Assembly (NCBI RefSeq): GCF_000376565.1
Contig: NZ_BARG01000007.1
Coordinates: forward strand, 117,001-181,000
From: Streptomyces hokutonensis
GTDB taxonomy: Bacteria > Actinomycetota > Actinomycetes > Streptomycetales > Streptomycetaceae
DNA length: 64,000 bases
Direction of reading: 5' to 3'
Shown here one piece after another: positions 26,659-35,107 of this stretch. The position numbers and the translations under genes were made by a program. Each line of letters starts with the position of its first letter. Position 1 is the first letter of the stretch. The notes below the pieces were generated by a model. The model made no database searches. It saw only the letters and a program-made list of their open reading frames with translations, and was not told the DNA's origin.

Positions 26659-27084
26659 ATGAGTGAGCGCGAGAACGACATAACGGCCGTGATGGAAGCG
26701 GTCGCCTACCAGGGTGAGCGACTGGTGCCGATCTCCGAGTTGCCGCAGGTGGAAGTGCTGTCGGAGGTCCTGGAGTTCGCCAGGTGGCAGGGCCGACAGC
26801 TCCGCGAGCGTCCCGCCGACGCCTACCCGATTCGAGTCGCGTCGAGGCGCATGGCATGCCTGCTTTGCCCGGTCTGGATCGAGCCTGGCGATGTCTACGT
26901 CTCTGTCGAGGAGGATGAGGATGCCACGTGGCGCCCGGGTCATCTTTCCTGCGTTGTCTGCCCGGTTTGTCGACGCTTCGTTTTCACTTCGGGCGGCGTG
27001 ATCTGTGACGAGAGCGGCGAGCAGATGGGATGCATACACCTCCCCGAGGGTCTTGAGTGCGAGGAAGTCGAGGACGACGAGTGA
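26659..27084 (+). CDS. zinc-ribbon protein of unknown function
   Basis: This 141-aa acidic protein starts at ATG 26659, preceded by GAGAGGAAA. It carries CLLC (about residue 70) and CVVCPVC motifs, then a Cys in GGVICDESG, compatible with a treble-clef or zinc ribbon. The longer frame from 26485 lacks a ribosome site. It ends in a GTGA overlap with the next HTH gene, so the two are coupled. No named family is recognised. Confidence 0.65.
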   Translation: MSERENDITAVMEAVAYQGERLVPISELPQVEVLSEVLEFARWQGRQLRERPADAYPIRVASRRMACLLCPVWIEPGDVYVSVEEDEDATWRPGHLSCVVCPVCRRFVFTSGGVICDESGEQMGCIHLPEGLECEEVEDDE

Positions 27085-27350
27085 ACGCCACGGAGCGCCT
27101 CCACGACCGTTGGTTCGCCACCGTCGCCGAGACCGCCGAGGTGCTCCACGTCGACCGCCGGACGGTGCTCCGTGCGATCGACCGGGGAGAGATCCCCGCC
27201 GTGCGTGTCGGGCAGCAGCTCCGCGTTCCCGTGGCGTGGATACGGGAACGCGCGCTGGTCGACAGGCCGCCCCCAACGCCCGCCCCACTCCACGCGGTTC
27301 AGGAAGAGGCGGCGGAAGTCGCCCCTTGCGGGGCGGCTTTGGCCGTTTGA
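27081..27350 (+). CDS. excisionase-family (HTH_17) DNA-binding protein
   Basis: This 89-aa protein starts at GTG 27081 and overlaps the zinc-ribbon gene. It has the MerR-like winged HTH seen in excisionases: FATVAETAEVLHVDRRTVLRAIDRGEIPAVRVGQQLRVP then WIRERAL. The position close to the integrase suggests an excision (Xis) or regulatory function; which of the two cannot be told. Confidence 0.75.
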   Translation: MNATERLHDRWFATVAETAEVLHVDRRTVLRAIDRGEIPAVRVGQQLRVPVAWIRERALVDRPPPTPAPLHAVQEEAAEVAPCGAALAV

Positions 27351-27392
27351 GGGCAGGTGCAACAGCGCCCTCAACTCGACTGGAGACGAGCC

Positions 27393-27530
27393 ATGTCCGA
27401 TTTTACCGACTGCGACGACGCGGCGACCTTGCCTCCTGATCTCGATGACGCCGCGCTGTCCGTGGGTGCCCTGCGGGTACTGCTGGACCGGGTGGGGGAG
27501 GTGTTGGGGCTTGCGGAGGCCGGCCGCTGA
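27393..27530 (+). CDS. 45-aa acidic small protein
   Basis: A short frame opens at ATG 27393 after GGAGACGAG: MSDFTDCDDAATLPPD, then a leucine-rich amphipathic helix (ALRVLLDRVGEVLGLAEAG), ending with TGA at 27530. The good ribosome site and codon use support it. Function is unknown; it could be a small regulator. Confidence 0.5.
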   Translation: MSDFTDCDDAATLPPDLDDAALSVGALRVLLDRVGEVLGLAEAGR

Positions 27531-27605
27531 GGGTGCGGATATCGCCGCATTGAGCGGAATGGCAATGGCATATCGATATGCCTTTACCGACTTGAGCGTG
27601 GGTGC

Positions 27606-27636
27606 TTTTCCCGATTGTTTCCCGGGTTTTCCCGAT
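27606..27636. repeat. TTTTCCCGAT direct repeat in an AT-rich promoter area
   Basis: TTTTCCCGAT occurs at 27606-27615 and 27627-27636 (21-bp spacing, two helical turns), with GTTTCCCGG between. It lies in an AT-rich stretch just before a ribbon-helix-helix gene, so it is a candidate operator for that protein. Confidence 0.4.
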
Positions 27637-27674
27637 CACTCGCAGGATATTATTGATCTCGAAGGAGGCCACTA

Positions 27675-27860
27675 ATGACCACCCGAGTAAACGCCCGCGG
27701 CGTGACGGTCTATCACGTCAACTTCGACCTCGCGGAGGACGTCGTCAAGGACCTCGACGCGGAGGCCAGTCTCACCGGTGACACGCGTGCGGCGCTGCTG
27801 CGGCGCGCCGTTCGCGAGTGGCTGGACGCGCGCCCAAAGCGAGAGGCGCTCAGCGCCTAA
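27675..27860 (+). CDS. ribbon-helix-helix (CopG-like) protein
   Basis: This 61-aa protein starts at ATG 27675 after GAAGGAGG. It consists of a short basic strand (VTVYHVNFDL) and two helices (DVVKDLDAEASLTGDTRAALLRRAVREWLDARP), the RHH/MetJ-Arc layout. It probably binds the iterated sites upstream of its own gene and controls replication genes downstream. A terminator follows. Confidence 0.7.
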   Translation: MTTRVNARGVTVYHVNFDLAEDVVKDLDAEASLTGDTRAALLRRAVREWLDARPKREALSA

Positions 27861-27912
27861 GACCCCCGTGCCGCTCACTACCGCGCGGCAGTAGTACCCC
27901 AGGAAACGGAAG

Positions 27913-27948
27913 AGCCCCGGAATGACTGCGTATGCGGTCACCGGGGCT
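27913..27948 (+). terminator. intrinsic terminator after the RHH gene
   Basis: AGCCCCGG (27913-27920) pairs with CCGGGGCT (27941-27948), with an inner TGAC/GTCA extension and a TTTT tail. Confidence 0.75.
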
Positions 27949-27984
27949 TTTCGTTCTTGACCAGCTCTCCACGAGCAACGCCAT

Positions 27985-28048
27985 CAGGTGGACCACCACA
28001 ACCCACCTGTGGCAACCAACGGAACGCGGTCTCCACTCCGCGTCCGTT
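27985..28048 (+). promoter_or_regulatory. two consecutive hairpins in the prim-pol leader
   Basis: Hairpin 1 is CAGGTGG (27985-27991) with CCACCTG (28003-28009). Hairpin 2 is AACGGA-a-CGCGG (28018-28029, one bulge) with CCGCG-TCCGTT (28038-28048). The second ends about 20 nt before the GGAG site of the primase gene. A structured leader here could set replication-protein level; this is inference. Confidence 0.45.
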
Positions 28049-28078
28049 GTCCGTCCGTCTTCATGAACGGAGCAAAAC

Positions 28079-29170
28079 GTGACTCTTAGTAGCCATTCTA
28101 CCGCGTCCCGAGGGCATTTGAACACCCAGGGTCACGAGGACGCCCGCGAGGACGCCTCACCGCCGGCCAACTGGTCCGCCAAGTGGCAGCACCGCCCGCT
28201 CCGTCGCGCCCAGGGCGAGGAGCCTCGTCGGCCGTTGATCCGCAAGCCGGAGAACCTGGCGGGCAGCCCCTACGACACGCCTCAGGGTCGTGAGCTGAGC
28301 GAGCGGTACTGGGAACAGGTCTTCCCCCAGGACTGGGAGACCGTGTCTCAGATGACCGGTGAGGGCTTCGACGTCGCCCTCATGCCCGCGATCAGCGGAC
28401 TCGTGGTTATCGACTGCGACGTGAAGGAGTACGAGGAGGACACGGGTTACGTCGCTGGATTCGTCAAGCGGGGACGGGTCGTAAGCCCGGCTCCGAAGGT
28501 CGTCAAGCGGGGTATCGATGACCTTCAGCGGGAGGTCGAGCGCCTCGGCCACACGATGGCCGAGCTCGCGACGTACGCGGTGAGCACGAAGTCCGGCGGG
28601 GTCCACCTCTACTACCAGTCGCCCCCGCGGCTGAAGCTGAAGACGATGGGTCACAGGGACAACTGGCGCGTCGACATCGTGGCCCACAACGACCACGGAG
28701 ACCGGTCATGGGTCGCCGCACCGCCCACCACCGAGTACCAGGTCATCCGTGACCTCCGGGTGGCTCAGATGCCCACGTGGCTGGCCGAGTTCCTGCGCAA
28801 CGAGGTCAGCACCTGGCCCAAGCCGGGCGGGCAGCGCCGCCAGGCCGCGACCAGGGTCCGGCAGCGAGCGCGGGCCGACTACGAGCGTGCCGTGACCCCC
28901 GGTGATCGCCGTGACTACTACCGCGAGTGGATCGCCCACGAGCTGTACGAGGTGGAGCTTGCGAACCAGCACGGCGGCTGGAACGACGCGCTGAACCGCT
29001 GCGCGTGGACGCTCTTCACCGAGGCCGAGCTGCCGTACGCGGTGGGCAGGAACCTCATTCTCACGGCCGCGGCCCCCGTCAACACGCGGGAAGAGCGCAA
29101 GGCCCTCGACACCATCAACTCTGCCTGGCGCGCCGCTCGTCCAGGTGACAACAGCTACCTGGAGGCGTGA
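28079..29170 (+). CDS. bifunctional DNA primase/polymerase (archaeo-eukaryotic primase fold)
   Basis: This 363-aa protein starts at GTG 28079, with GGAG 6 nt upstream. The prim-pol catalytic motifs are present: acidic pair in GLVVIDCDVKEY (D112, D114), motif II TKSGGVHLYY (H176) and third acidic WRVDIVAH (D199). The remainder is a helical C-terminal region. It should synthesise primers and extend them for element replication. It is followed 3 bp later by the DUF927 ATPase and then the iteron region: a complete replication module. Confidence 0.88.
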   Translation: MTLSSHSTASRGHLNTQGHEDAREDASPPANWSAKWQHRPLRRAQGEEPRRPLIRKPENLAGSPYDTPQGRELSERYWEQVFPQDWETVSQMTGEGFDVALMPAISGLVVIDCDVKEYEEDTGYVAGFVKRGRVVSPAPKVVKRGIDDLQREVERLGHTMAELATYAVSTKSGGVHLYYQSPPRLKLKTMGHRDNWRVDIVAHNDHGDRSWVAAPPTTEYQVIRDLRVAQMPTWLAEFLRNEVSTWPKPGGQRRQAATRVRQRARADYERAVTPGDRRDYYREWIAHELYEVELANQHGGWNDALNRCAWTLFTEAELPYAVGRNLILTAAAPVNTREERKALDTINSAWRAARPGDNSYLEA

Positions 29171-29173
29171 GCC

Positions 29174-31024
29174 ATGACTGAGAACAACCCCGCTCCACAG
29201 GTCGACCTGACGCCGCCCAATCCAGACCGCGTGTACGACCACGACGCGGCGGTCCTGCTGCGTCTGACGGGCGACGAGACGTTCGAGATGATGCTTGAGA
29301 GCGTCAACGGAGCGGAAGACGGTGACCGGTACACGCTCAACCAGCGGGGAGTCTGGCGGCACTACTTCACCAGTCGCGAGGGCGAGCGACGCGGGCAGAT
29401 CGCCACCCTGCCGATCATCGTCAGTCGTCAGCTCGACGACGACCAGGGCGGCGTGAGCTTCGAGGTGGCATGGATCAACCGCGCCGGTGACGTCAAGCGT
29501 GAGGTCGTAAACGCGGAGACCATCACCGACCACAACAAGCTGTTTCGCGTTTTCAAGGACGCGGCGGTGACGTCCGCAAACGCGCGGGCGTTCTCGGAGT
29601 ACCTCACACTGCTCATCAGCCACAACGCTGACTGGCTCGTGAAGACCGCCTCTCAGGTGATGACGGCGATCGGCTGGGGGCCGCGCAGCACGAAGCTGGC
29701 GACCTTCACCGCGGGCAACGGTTCCCCCCACCTGGTCCAGGACGTGCGCGGCACGGGGCGCTGGCTGGAGGCGTTCCGGCCGGAGGGTGACCTCCAGGAG
29801 TGGGTGAAGATGACCCACGACATCAAGGACCAGCACGTTGCGCAGGTCATCATCAGCGCCGCGTTCGCCGCGCCCCTGATCCGAGTGCTGGGGGTGAACA
29901 ACTTCGTTCTCGACGTTGCCGGGTTCAGCAGCATCGGCAAGACGACGAGCTGCCAGTTCGCGCTGTCGGCTTTCGCGGAGCCGGACGCGGCGACGCTGAC
30001 ATGCCAGGACTCGATGGCTTCCATCGGCCACTACCTCGCCATGGCGCGCGGCGTACCAGTCCTCCTCGATGAGACGCAGTCGATGGATGACAAGGACACG
30101 CCGTCACTCATCAAGCTCGCCTACGACATCTCTCACGGACGGAGCAAGGCGAAGGGTCAGAAGAGCGGCGAGGGTCTCCAGCAGACCACCGAGTGGGAAA
30201 CCGTTCTCATGGTCACCGGTGAGTCGTCGCTGCTGGCCAACACCAAGAAGAACGGCGCGAACGCCCGCGTGATCACGGTGGCTGGCAAGCCTCTGGCCGA
30301 TCACAAGCAGGCCGAGGAGATGGCGGAGGTTGCCCGCCGTCACTTCGGGCTGGCCGGCCCGGCGTTCGTGTCTCACGTCCTCGGCCAGGACCCGGTGACC
30401 CTCGTGCTCCGTCACAAGGCGCTCTGCCAGGCGCTCGACGCCGTTACCGACAGCTCCATCGCCAGGCGCCGCGGCAAGAGCGTGGCGGTGCTGCGCCTGG
30501 CCAATGAGCTCGCGCACGAGGCAGGGCTGACGCCGCTCGTGCCGGGGCAGGTGTGGCTGGACCTGACCACCGGCGCGGATACCGGCAACGAGGACTACCA
30601 GCCAGCGGCAGCGCTCCGGGACCTGCTGAGCTGGGCCGTTCGCAACCGGGAGAAGTTCTACGACATCCGCAACGTCGAGACCGAGCCGAGCGGCGGTTGG
30701 CTCGGCCGCTGGGACGAGAACGACACGATGGTCAGCATCGGAAAGGAGACGGTGGAGAAGGAACTGGCGAACCGGGGCTACCAGGTGGAGGCGACGCTCG
30801 CCGCGTGGCGTGACGAGAAGTGGCTCAAGATCAGCTCTGGGTATCAGCACCGCCGCCGCATCGGCACCGAGCTGCCGTGGATGATCTCAGTGACGAACCT
30901 CAGCAGCATTCAGAGCACCGACGACGTTGAGGAGCAGGGCGACAACGTGGTGCCGTTCGACAAGCGTGTGCAGAGGAAGTGGGCGGGCGACCCGGGCAGT
31001 TCCAACGAGACCGCCAGCAGCTGA
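29174..31024 (+). CDS. DUF927 domain helicase-like ATPase
   Basis: This 616-aa DUF927 protein has Walker A GFSSIGKTT (G250-T258), Walker B GVPVLLDET (D299, E300), and a sensor/arginine region around VLMVTGESSLLAN. DUF927 proteins are phage and plasmid helicase-like ATPases commonly paired with prim-pol genes. The pairing here (3-bp gap) implies primase-helicase co-function at the adjacent iteron origin. No separate initiator gene is obvious, so one of the two may bind the iterons. Confidence 0.85.
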   Translation: MTENNPAPQVDLTPPNPDRVYDHDAAVLLRLTGDETFEMMLESVNGAEDGDRYTLNQRGVWRHYFTSREGERRGQIATLPIIVSRQLDDDQGGVSFEVAWINRAGDVKREVVNAETITDHNKLFRVFKDAAVTSANARAFSEYLTLLISHNADWLVKTASQVMTAIGWGPRSTKLATFTAGNGSPHLVQDVRGTGRWLEAFRPEGDLQEWVKMTHDIKDQHVAQVIISAAFAAPLIRVLGVNNFVLDVAGFSSIGKTTSCQFALSAFAEPDAATLTCQDSMASIGHYLAMARGVPVLLDETQSMDDKDTPSLIKLAYDISHGRSKAKGQKSGEGLQQTTEWETVLMVTGESSLLANTKKNGANARVITVAGKPLADHKQAEEMAEVARRHFGLAGPAFVSHVLGQDPVTLVLRHKALCQALDAVTDSSIARRRGKSVAVLRLANELAHEAGLTPLVPGQVWLDLTTGADTGNEDYQPAAALRDLLSWAVRNREKFYDIRNVETEPSGGWLGRWDENDTMVSIGKETVEKELANRGYQVEATLAAWRDEKWLKISSGYQHRRRIGTELPWMISVTNLSSIQSTDDVEEQGDNVVPFDKRVQRKWAGDPGSSNETASS

Positions 31025-31032
31025 CCGCCCCT

Positions 31033-31400
31033 GTTCCAACTGCCGAGCCCGCGGCGCGGGCTCGGCAGTTCCATGTCCTGGCCGTTGTTCCAGGGTGACG
31101 GGGCGGTGGGGCGGCCATGTGAGGGCCTGTTCCAACGCGGTTCCAACCCTCGTTCCACGCATCGTTCCAACCCCCGCAAGCCACCTACCAGGGATGTTCC
31201 AACGTTCCATCCGTTCCAAGGGGTTTGGAGAGAAAAGAGCGGGAGCGGCTGAGGACCCGAGAACCCATGACGAGCGAGAGAGTTGCCACTTATAGGAGAT
31301 TCTTCCTAGTTGGAACAGTTGGAACATTGGAACATGCCTGGTGGGGGTCATTTGGCAGTTGGAACGTGGGGTGGAACAGCGTTGGAACAGAGGTTGGAAC
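31033..31400. other. candidate replication origin: two opposed iteron arrays
   Basis: Ten GTTCCA units read forward (31033, 31068, 31087, 31129, 31140, 31152, 31164, 31196, 31204, 31213; five are full GTTCCAAC). Seven reverse-orientation units, (G/A)TTGGAAC or GTGGAAC, lie at 31309, 31318, 31326, 31358, 31371, 31381 and 31393. Between the arrays are 88 bp (31221-31308) containing an AT-richer tract (CACTTATAGGAGATTCTTCC). Several units are spaced 8-12 bp. The layout (opposed iterons around an unwinding segment beside primase/helicase genes) parallels SaPI-type origins. The rest of the gap to 31,802 is GC-rich with no gene I can support. Confidence 0.75.
31038..31070 (+). terminator. terminator after DUF927, overlapping first iterons
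   Basis: Fifteen-base perfect arms (31038-31052 and 31056-31070; core CTGCCGAGCCCGC) with a 3-nt loop, 14 bp after the stop codon. The stem is flanked and partly overlapped by GTTCCA iterons. Confidence 0.8.
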
Positions 31401-31802
31401 GCGACCCCTCTCGCTCTCGTCCGCCGCCCCGGCCAGCCACCCAGCCGTCACCCCTGGCGGAAGCCACTCGTCACCGCCTTCACGGCGGAGTTCGTCCCAA
31501 CGCCCGTGCTGCGCCCCCTGGTTCGTTCGAGTTACCCGAAGGGGTGGGCTACGAGAGCCGCCCCCTCCATACGGTCCGTGTCCGTACAGGTGACACGGCG
31601 TCGAGCCCGGTGGGGGATCCGTCGAGGCGACGCCCCTGGGCATGGCTCGTATCACTTCAAGTGACCCTGGCCATGCGGAAGATCGTTGCCAGGGTGTTCA
31701 CGCTGAACGCCTTCATCAAGGGCGCGGGCAGCGGGCGTGATCCACGTTGCTCAGGTCGCGACAGGGGTAACGCTTGCGCTCCGTAGCGCGAAGATGATGC
31801 CT

Positions 31803-32267
31803 ATGGACTGGAGTCCGGTCGTCACTACGTTCATGGGCGCTCTCGTTGGTGTGGGAGCAACCACGATCGCGGACCGCGGTCGATGGCGTCGGGAGAAACG
31901 ACGTCAGGCTTCGGAGACGCGACGGGAGTTGTACAGCCAGTACCTTCTAGCACTGCACGATGCGGGCGAACAACTGCGGGCCGTGGCACTGGGAGATCTG
32001 CTTACCGATCTCCCCCGAACCACGGCAGCCCGGGAAGCGTTTCGGTCCAGCAACCTGCCAGTTGCTCTGGAGAGGATGCGCATCACGGCTCCGGAAGGAG
32101 TTGGTGAGGCGGCAGGGCACGCGTTCCACTGCATGCGCCGGTTGCGAAACCGAGTCGCCGAGGGAGCTGCCGTTGGCTCCCTGGCGCATCGGGAAGCGGA
32201 GTTGGCGTGCGAAGAGGCGCACCGCAACCTCGGGGCAGTCATGCGGGACGACCTCGACAATCGCTAG
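31803..32267 (+). CDS. membrane-anchored small protein, type 1
   Basis: This 154-aa protein starts at ATG 31803 (MDWSPVVTTF). One N-terminal membrane helix (residues about 7-22, FMGALVGVGATTIA) is followed by a strongly basic stretch and a helical domain (RRELYSQYLLALHDAGEQL). The layout matches a loosely related Streptomyces family of short TM-plus-coiled-helix proteins; the one at 37,096 is a relative. Function is unknown. Confidence 0.6.
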   Translation: MDWSPVVTTFMGALVGVGATTIADRGRWRREKRRQASETRRELYSQYLLALHDAGEQLRAVALGDLLTDLPRTTAAREAFRSSNLPVALERMRITAPEGVGEAAGHAFHCMRRLRNRVAEGAAVGSLAHREAELACEEAHRNLGAVMRDDLDNR

Positions 32268-32493
32268 TCGTACTCGCGGCCGTCTTCGTGGCGGTCGACG
32301 CTCGACCACCACGCTCACCACCGACCTCGCGCCAGTCGCTCGCGGCGCCCGCCTGGCCGGCCAACCCTGGTGACTGCTCGTCAGGTCCGCTCGGGCCCCT
32401 CGTGACCCGCTCGGCAGCGTGCGGTTGCGTGCCCTGGTCCAGGTCACCCGTGCGGCTAGAGGGGCTGAGAGGGGTGCGAGGCGGGTTGGCGAA

Positions 32494-32507
32494 CTTGGTA
32501 TACCAAG
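32494..32507. promoter_or_regulatory. perfect palindrome CTTGGTATACCAAG
   Basis: A 14-bp perfect dyad lies in the 532-bp gap between 32268 and 32799, about 290 bp upstream of the next gene. It resembles a dimeric repressor operator. Apart from this dyad and C/T-rich tracts I see no gene in the gap. Confidence 0.4.
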
Positions 32508-32799
32508 GCGGTTGCTATGCGTGAGGCTCTTCACCGCTCTCACGCGCTCTCAGGTGGTCTCTTCCTCCGCGATTCTCCGCTTCTGCTGCTCTCACGATTC
32601 TGTCGTGAGCGTTCCGTCAAGTACGCGTTGAACCAACAGTGTTGAGTTGCACCGCGCCTGCGGTCTCCTGTTGCCACGTAGTATCGAGTCCGTCAGTTGC
32701 CGTATGCGCCGTTGGGGAAACGCCGTAGCTCCATGGCGGCGGATGAGCGGACCGGGTGAACCGCCGCCTAGTGAGTGTCTGGCCTGACAAGCTTCAACC

Positions 32800-33537
32800 A
32801 TGCGCGAGCTGGTCTACCTGTCCGAACGCAAGCTCAGCCAGTTGCTTCCCGGGAAGCGTCGGCGCTGGGCGCTGCGGATCCCCGTCGAGGCGGAGTTCAA
32901 GTTTCCTGGCCTCGGGGGCGTCAAGCTCGGGCCGTTAAGGCGCGCTTCAGGCGATCGGGCTGTGCCTGACCTGGAAGCGATAATCTCCAAGTTGGAGGCT
33001 TCTGACCGCGCGGCACTGTGGTATGCGGATGACGACGTGCAACCGGGGCAGTGGGTGTACTTCGAGGTTCCACTCTGCTACTCACTGGTTGAACCTGGAC
33101 TGCGCTTCCGACCTTTCCGCCCCGTTGGAGTGCTGTTCGTCGACTATGAGCCGTCGTCTGAGAGCGCCTCGCAGGGGAACCGCGTTCGCCTTCTCATGCA
33201 CGGCTCACATTGGCACCTGCGGGATAGGAGGTCGGCGGAGTCCGGCGGCCGTCGTCCCCCAGACCACCTGAATCTGTCCACGTACTCCGGTCTTGACAGG
33301 TTCGTTGAGTCCCTGCGACGGCTGAACCACGTGCGGCAGCAAGACACTGCTGAACGCGGCTCTCTGCATCGAGTGATGGCCCTTATCTTTGCGATGGAGC
33401 AGGAACTAGAACCTGAGCTGACGGCCGCCTGGATGGCTGGCTACGCTCGGGTCACTGCAGTGCTGCCGGAGTATTCGGTGGTGCTCGCCACGCCGCTCTA
33501 CGTTGAGCGGGTGTCGCCACCGTCGATCGACCGGTGA
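32800..33537 (+). CDS. uncharacterised actinobacterial protein (SAVMC3_10250-like)
   Basis: This 245-aa cytosolic protein starts at ATG 32800. The opening MRELVYLSERKLSQL resembles an uncharacterised actinobacterial family labelled SAVMC3_10250/DUF7019; I base this on memory only. It has a basic N-terminal half and a central beta-rich part (QWVYFEVPLCYSLVE, PVGVLFVDYEP). No catalytic motif is evident. Cargo gene, role unknown. Confidence 0.55.
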   Translation: MRELVYLSERKLSQLLPGKRRRWALRIPVEAEFKFPGLGGVKLGPLRRASGDRAVPDLEAIISKLEASDRAALWYADDDVQPGQWVYFEVPLCYSLVEPGLRFRPFRPVGVLFVDYEPSSESASQGNRVRLLMHGSHWHLRDRRSAESGGRRPPDHLNLSTYSGLDRFVESLRRLNHVRQQDTAERGSLHRVMALIFAMEQELEPELTAAWMAGYARVTAVLPEYSVVLATPLYVERVSPPSIDR

Positions 33538-33617
33538 CCCGGGGTGGGCACTCGCTTGACGCGATGTGCCGCCAGCTGAGCTCACCGCGGCTGCTTCGTC
33601 CAGGGCCGCGGGCTCGT

Positions 33618-34100
33618 TCACTCCTGGTCGAAGAACGAGGACGGCACCGCTGACGGCGTCGGCGTCGCGCCCGCCTGAAGCGCCTGGATGCGCTGGTTGT
33701 AGTAGGCCACGTCGTGCGGCTTGAGGACGTAGTCCTCGATCTGGCCGTCCGGCTGAGGCGCCTGAAGCGTGAGAGTGCTCCCGCTCAACGTGCCCTTGAG
33801 CGCCGTGTGACCGAGCTCGAAGTCGACGGTCAGCGTCACGCGCTCGCCCTTGACGGTCCCGCTGACCTTGCCGTGCTGGTGCCTGACGTCGGTGCCGTCC
33901 ACCTGCGTGGTGTCGAGCGTCCCCGTGACGGTCGTGCCGGAGGCGTCGGTCTCCAGCAGGGTGACCGAGTCGTAGTCCTCGCCCACGAGCGTGTGCGGCA
34001 TCCCGAGGTTGCCGACCCCGCCGCCGGTCCCGGAGCCGCAGCCGGCCGTCAGGAGCAGGCAGGTGAGGGTGGCGGCGAGTGCCGCGGGTCTGACGTGCAT
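33618..34100 (-). CDS. secreted lipoprotein
   Basis: This 160-aa protein starts at ATG 34100. It has a lipoprotein signal: positively charged start, hydrophobic core (LAATLTCLLLTAGC) and lipobox LTAGC. The mature part is beta-rich with repeated G-T-x-x-G-T elements (VTGTLDTTQV, VSGTVKGERVTL, LKGTLSGSTLTL). A lipid-anchored surface protein carried by the element is unusual cargo. Possible roles are superinfection exclusion or surface modification (inference). Confidence 0.75.
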   Translation of the reverse strand: MHVRPAALAATLTCLLLTAGCGSGTGGGVGNLGMPHTLVGEDYDSVTLLETDASGTTVTGTLDTTQVDGTDVRHQHGKVSGTVKGERVTLTVDFELGHTALKGTLSGSTLTLQAPQPDGQIEDYVLKPHDVAYYNQRIQALQAGATPTPSAVPSSFFDQE

Positions 34101-34225
34101 GGGTCCCCCCGGAGTGAGGGCGCCACCGTAGCGCCGGTTCACCGTCGCGCTCAGCGGGTCTGACACACCGTGATGACGGCGTGATGCAGGTGCCGCTTCC
34201 GGGCCGCGCGTGCGACCTTCCCGTG

Positions 34226-34942
34226 TCAGATGAGCGCCGCCGCCGTGGCGATCAGCGTGAGACCCGCGATCACCGCGGAAACCATGGCGATGCGGTCCCC
34301 GCTGGACAGCCGCGACCAGGCTGACCCCCACTCGACGTCTTCCGTCACCTTGAAGACGGGGCGGTCAGCCCGGCCCTTCACCCATTCCCTCACCAGTTGC
34401 GTGCCGCCGAGGATCAGGGCCGCGACGCCCGAGATCTGCGTCAGGTAGTCGTAGAAGCTGCGGGGTCCGGTATACGTCATGGACGGGACCCAGATGATCA
34501 GCACCGCGGCCATGAGGAGAGCCGTTTGACGGACCTGGGGTATGCGGTCGCGGTGCTCCGCGGCGCCGTGCGCCCCCTCCAGGATCTCCCCGAATCGGTG
34601 CGCCTGGCCGTGGGTCCAGATGGGGTCGGTTGAGCGCACAGTCACCGTGACGAGCCCATCCTCGAACTCGATGCCGACGTACCTGGCCGCCCCCTCGTCC
34701 CGTTCGAGGGTGAGCTCCGCCCACGGTGTCCGGTCGGACACGTGTGGCAGCGCCACCCGGGCAGCTATGAGGTCGTCGAGCGTGTCCTCCTGGAGGTGGG
34801 CACTGCCCACCGTGCACTTCACCGCCACCGTACCCGTGCCTGCGTTTTCACCGGCCACGAGGAACAGCTTGTCGAGCTCGGTCCGTCCGATGCGGGTGTG
34901 GTGGTAGGTGACGGTTCTCGCGATCACCGGGGGTGCGGCCAT
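34226..34942 (-). CDS. three-helix membrane protein of unknown function
   Basis: This 238-aa protein starts at ATG 34942 (MAAPPVIART). An N-terminal soluble beta-rich domain (about 1-130) is followed by three membrane segments (ALLMAAVLIIWVP, SGVAALILGGTQLV, AMVSAVIAGLTLIATAAALI). This resembles actinobacterial effector-associated membrane proteins in layout only; no family is recognised. It is transcribed in the same direction as the lipoprotein gene. Confidence 0.55.
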   Translation of the reverse strand: MAAPPVIARTVTYHHTRIGRTELDKLFLVAGENAGTGTVAVKCTVGSAHLQEDTLDDLIAARVALPHVSDRTPWAELTLERDEGAARYVGIEFEDGLVTVTVRSTDPIWTHGQAHRFGEILEGAHGAAEHRDRIPQVRQTALLMAAVLIIWVPSMTYTGPRSFYDYLTQISGVAALILGGTQLVREWVKGRADRPVFKVTEDVEWGSAWSRLSSGDRIAMVSAVIAGLTLIATAAALI

Positions 34943-35107
34943 GGCAGGAGTATGCCGAGCCGACGGGCCGACGTTGCCCGGATGACCGCGCAAGGGGGCG
35001 GTAAGTGACCGGGTTGTTACCGGTCGGATGCGGCGGGGTGGCCTCGCCCTCGTGCGGGCCGCTGTTCGATGGACAACCTCCCGCGCCGAGCCTCACAGTT
35101 GTCCGCC

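Noticed and set aside
31033..31400. The repeated GTTCCAAC motif as a CRISPR array
   Set aside because: Units are 6-8 bp with spacings mostly of 8-40 bp and two orientations; no 20-40-bp repeats, equal spacers or cas genes.
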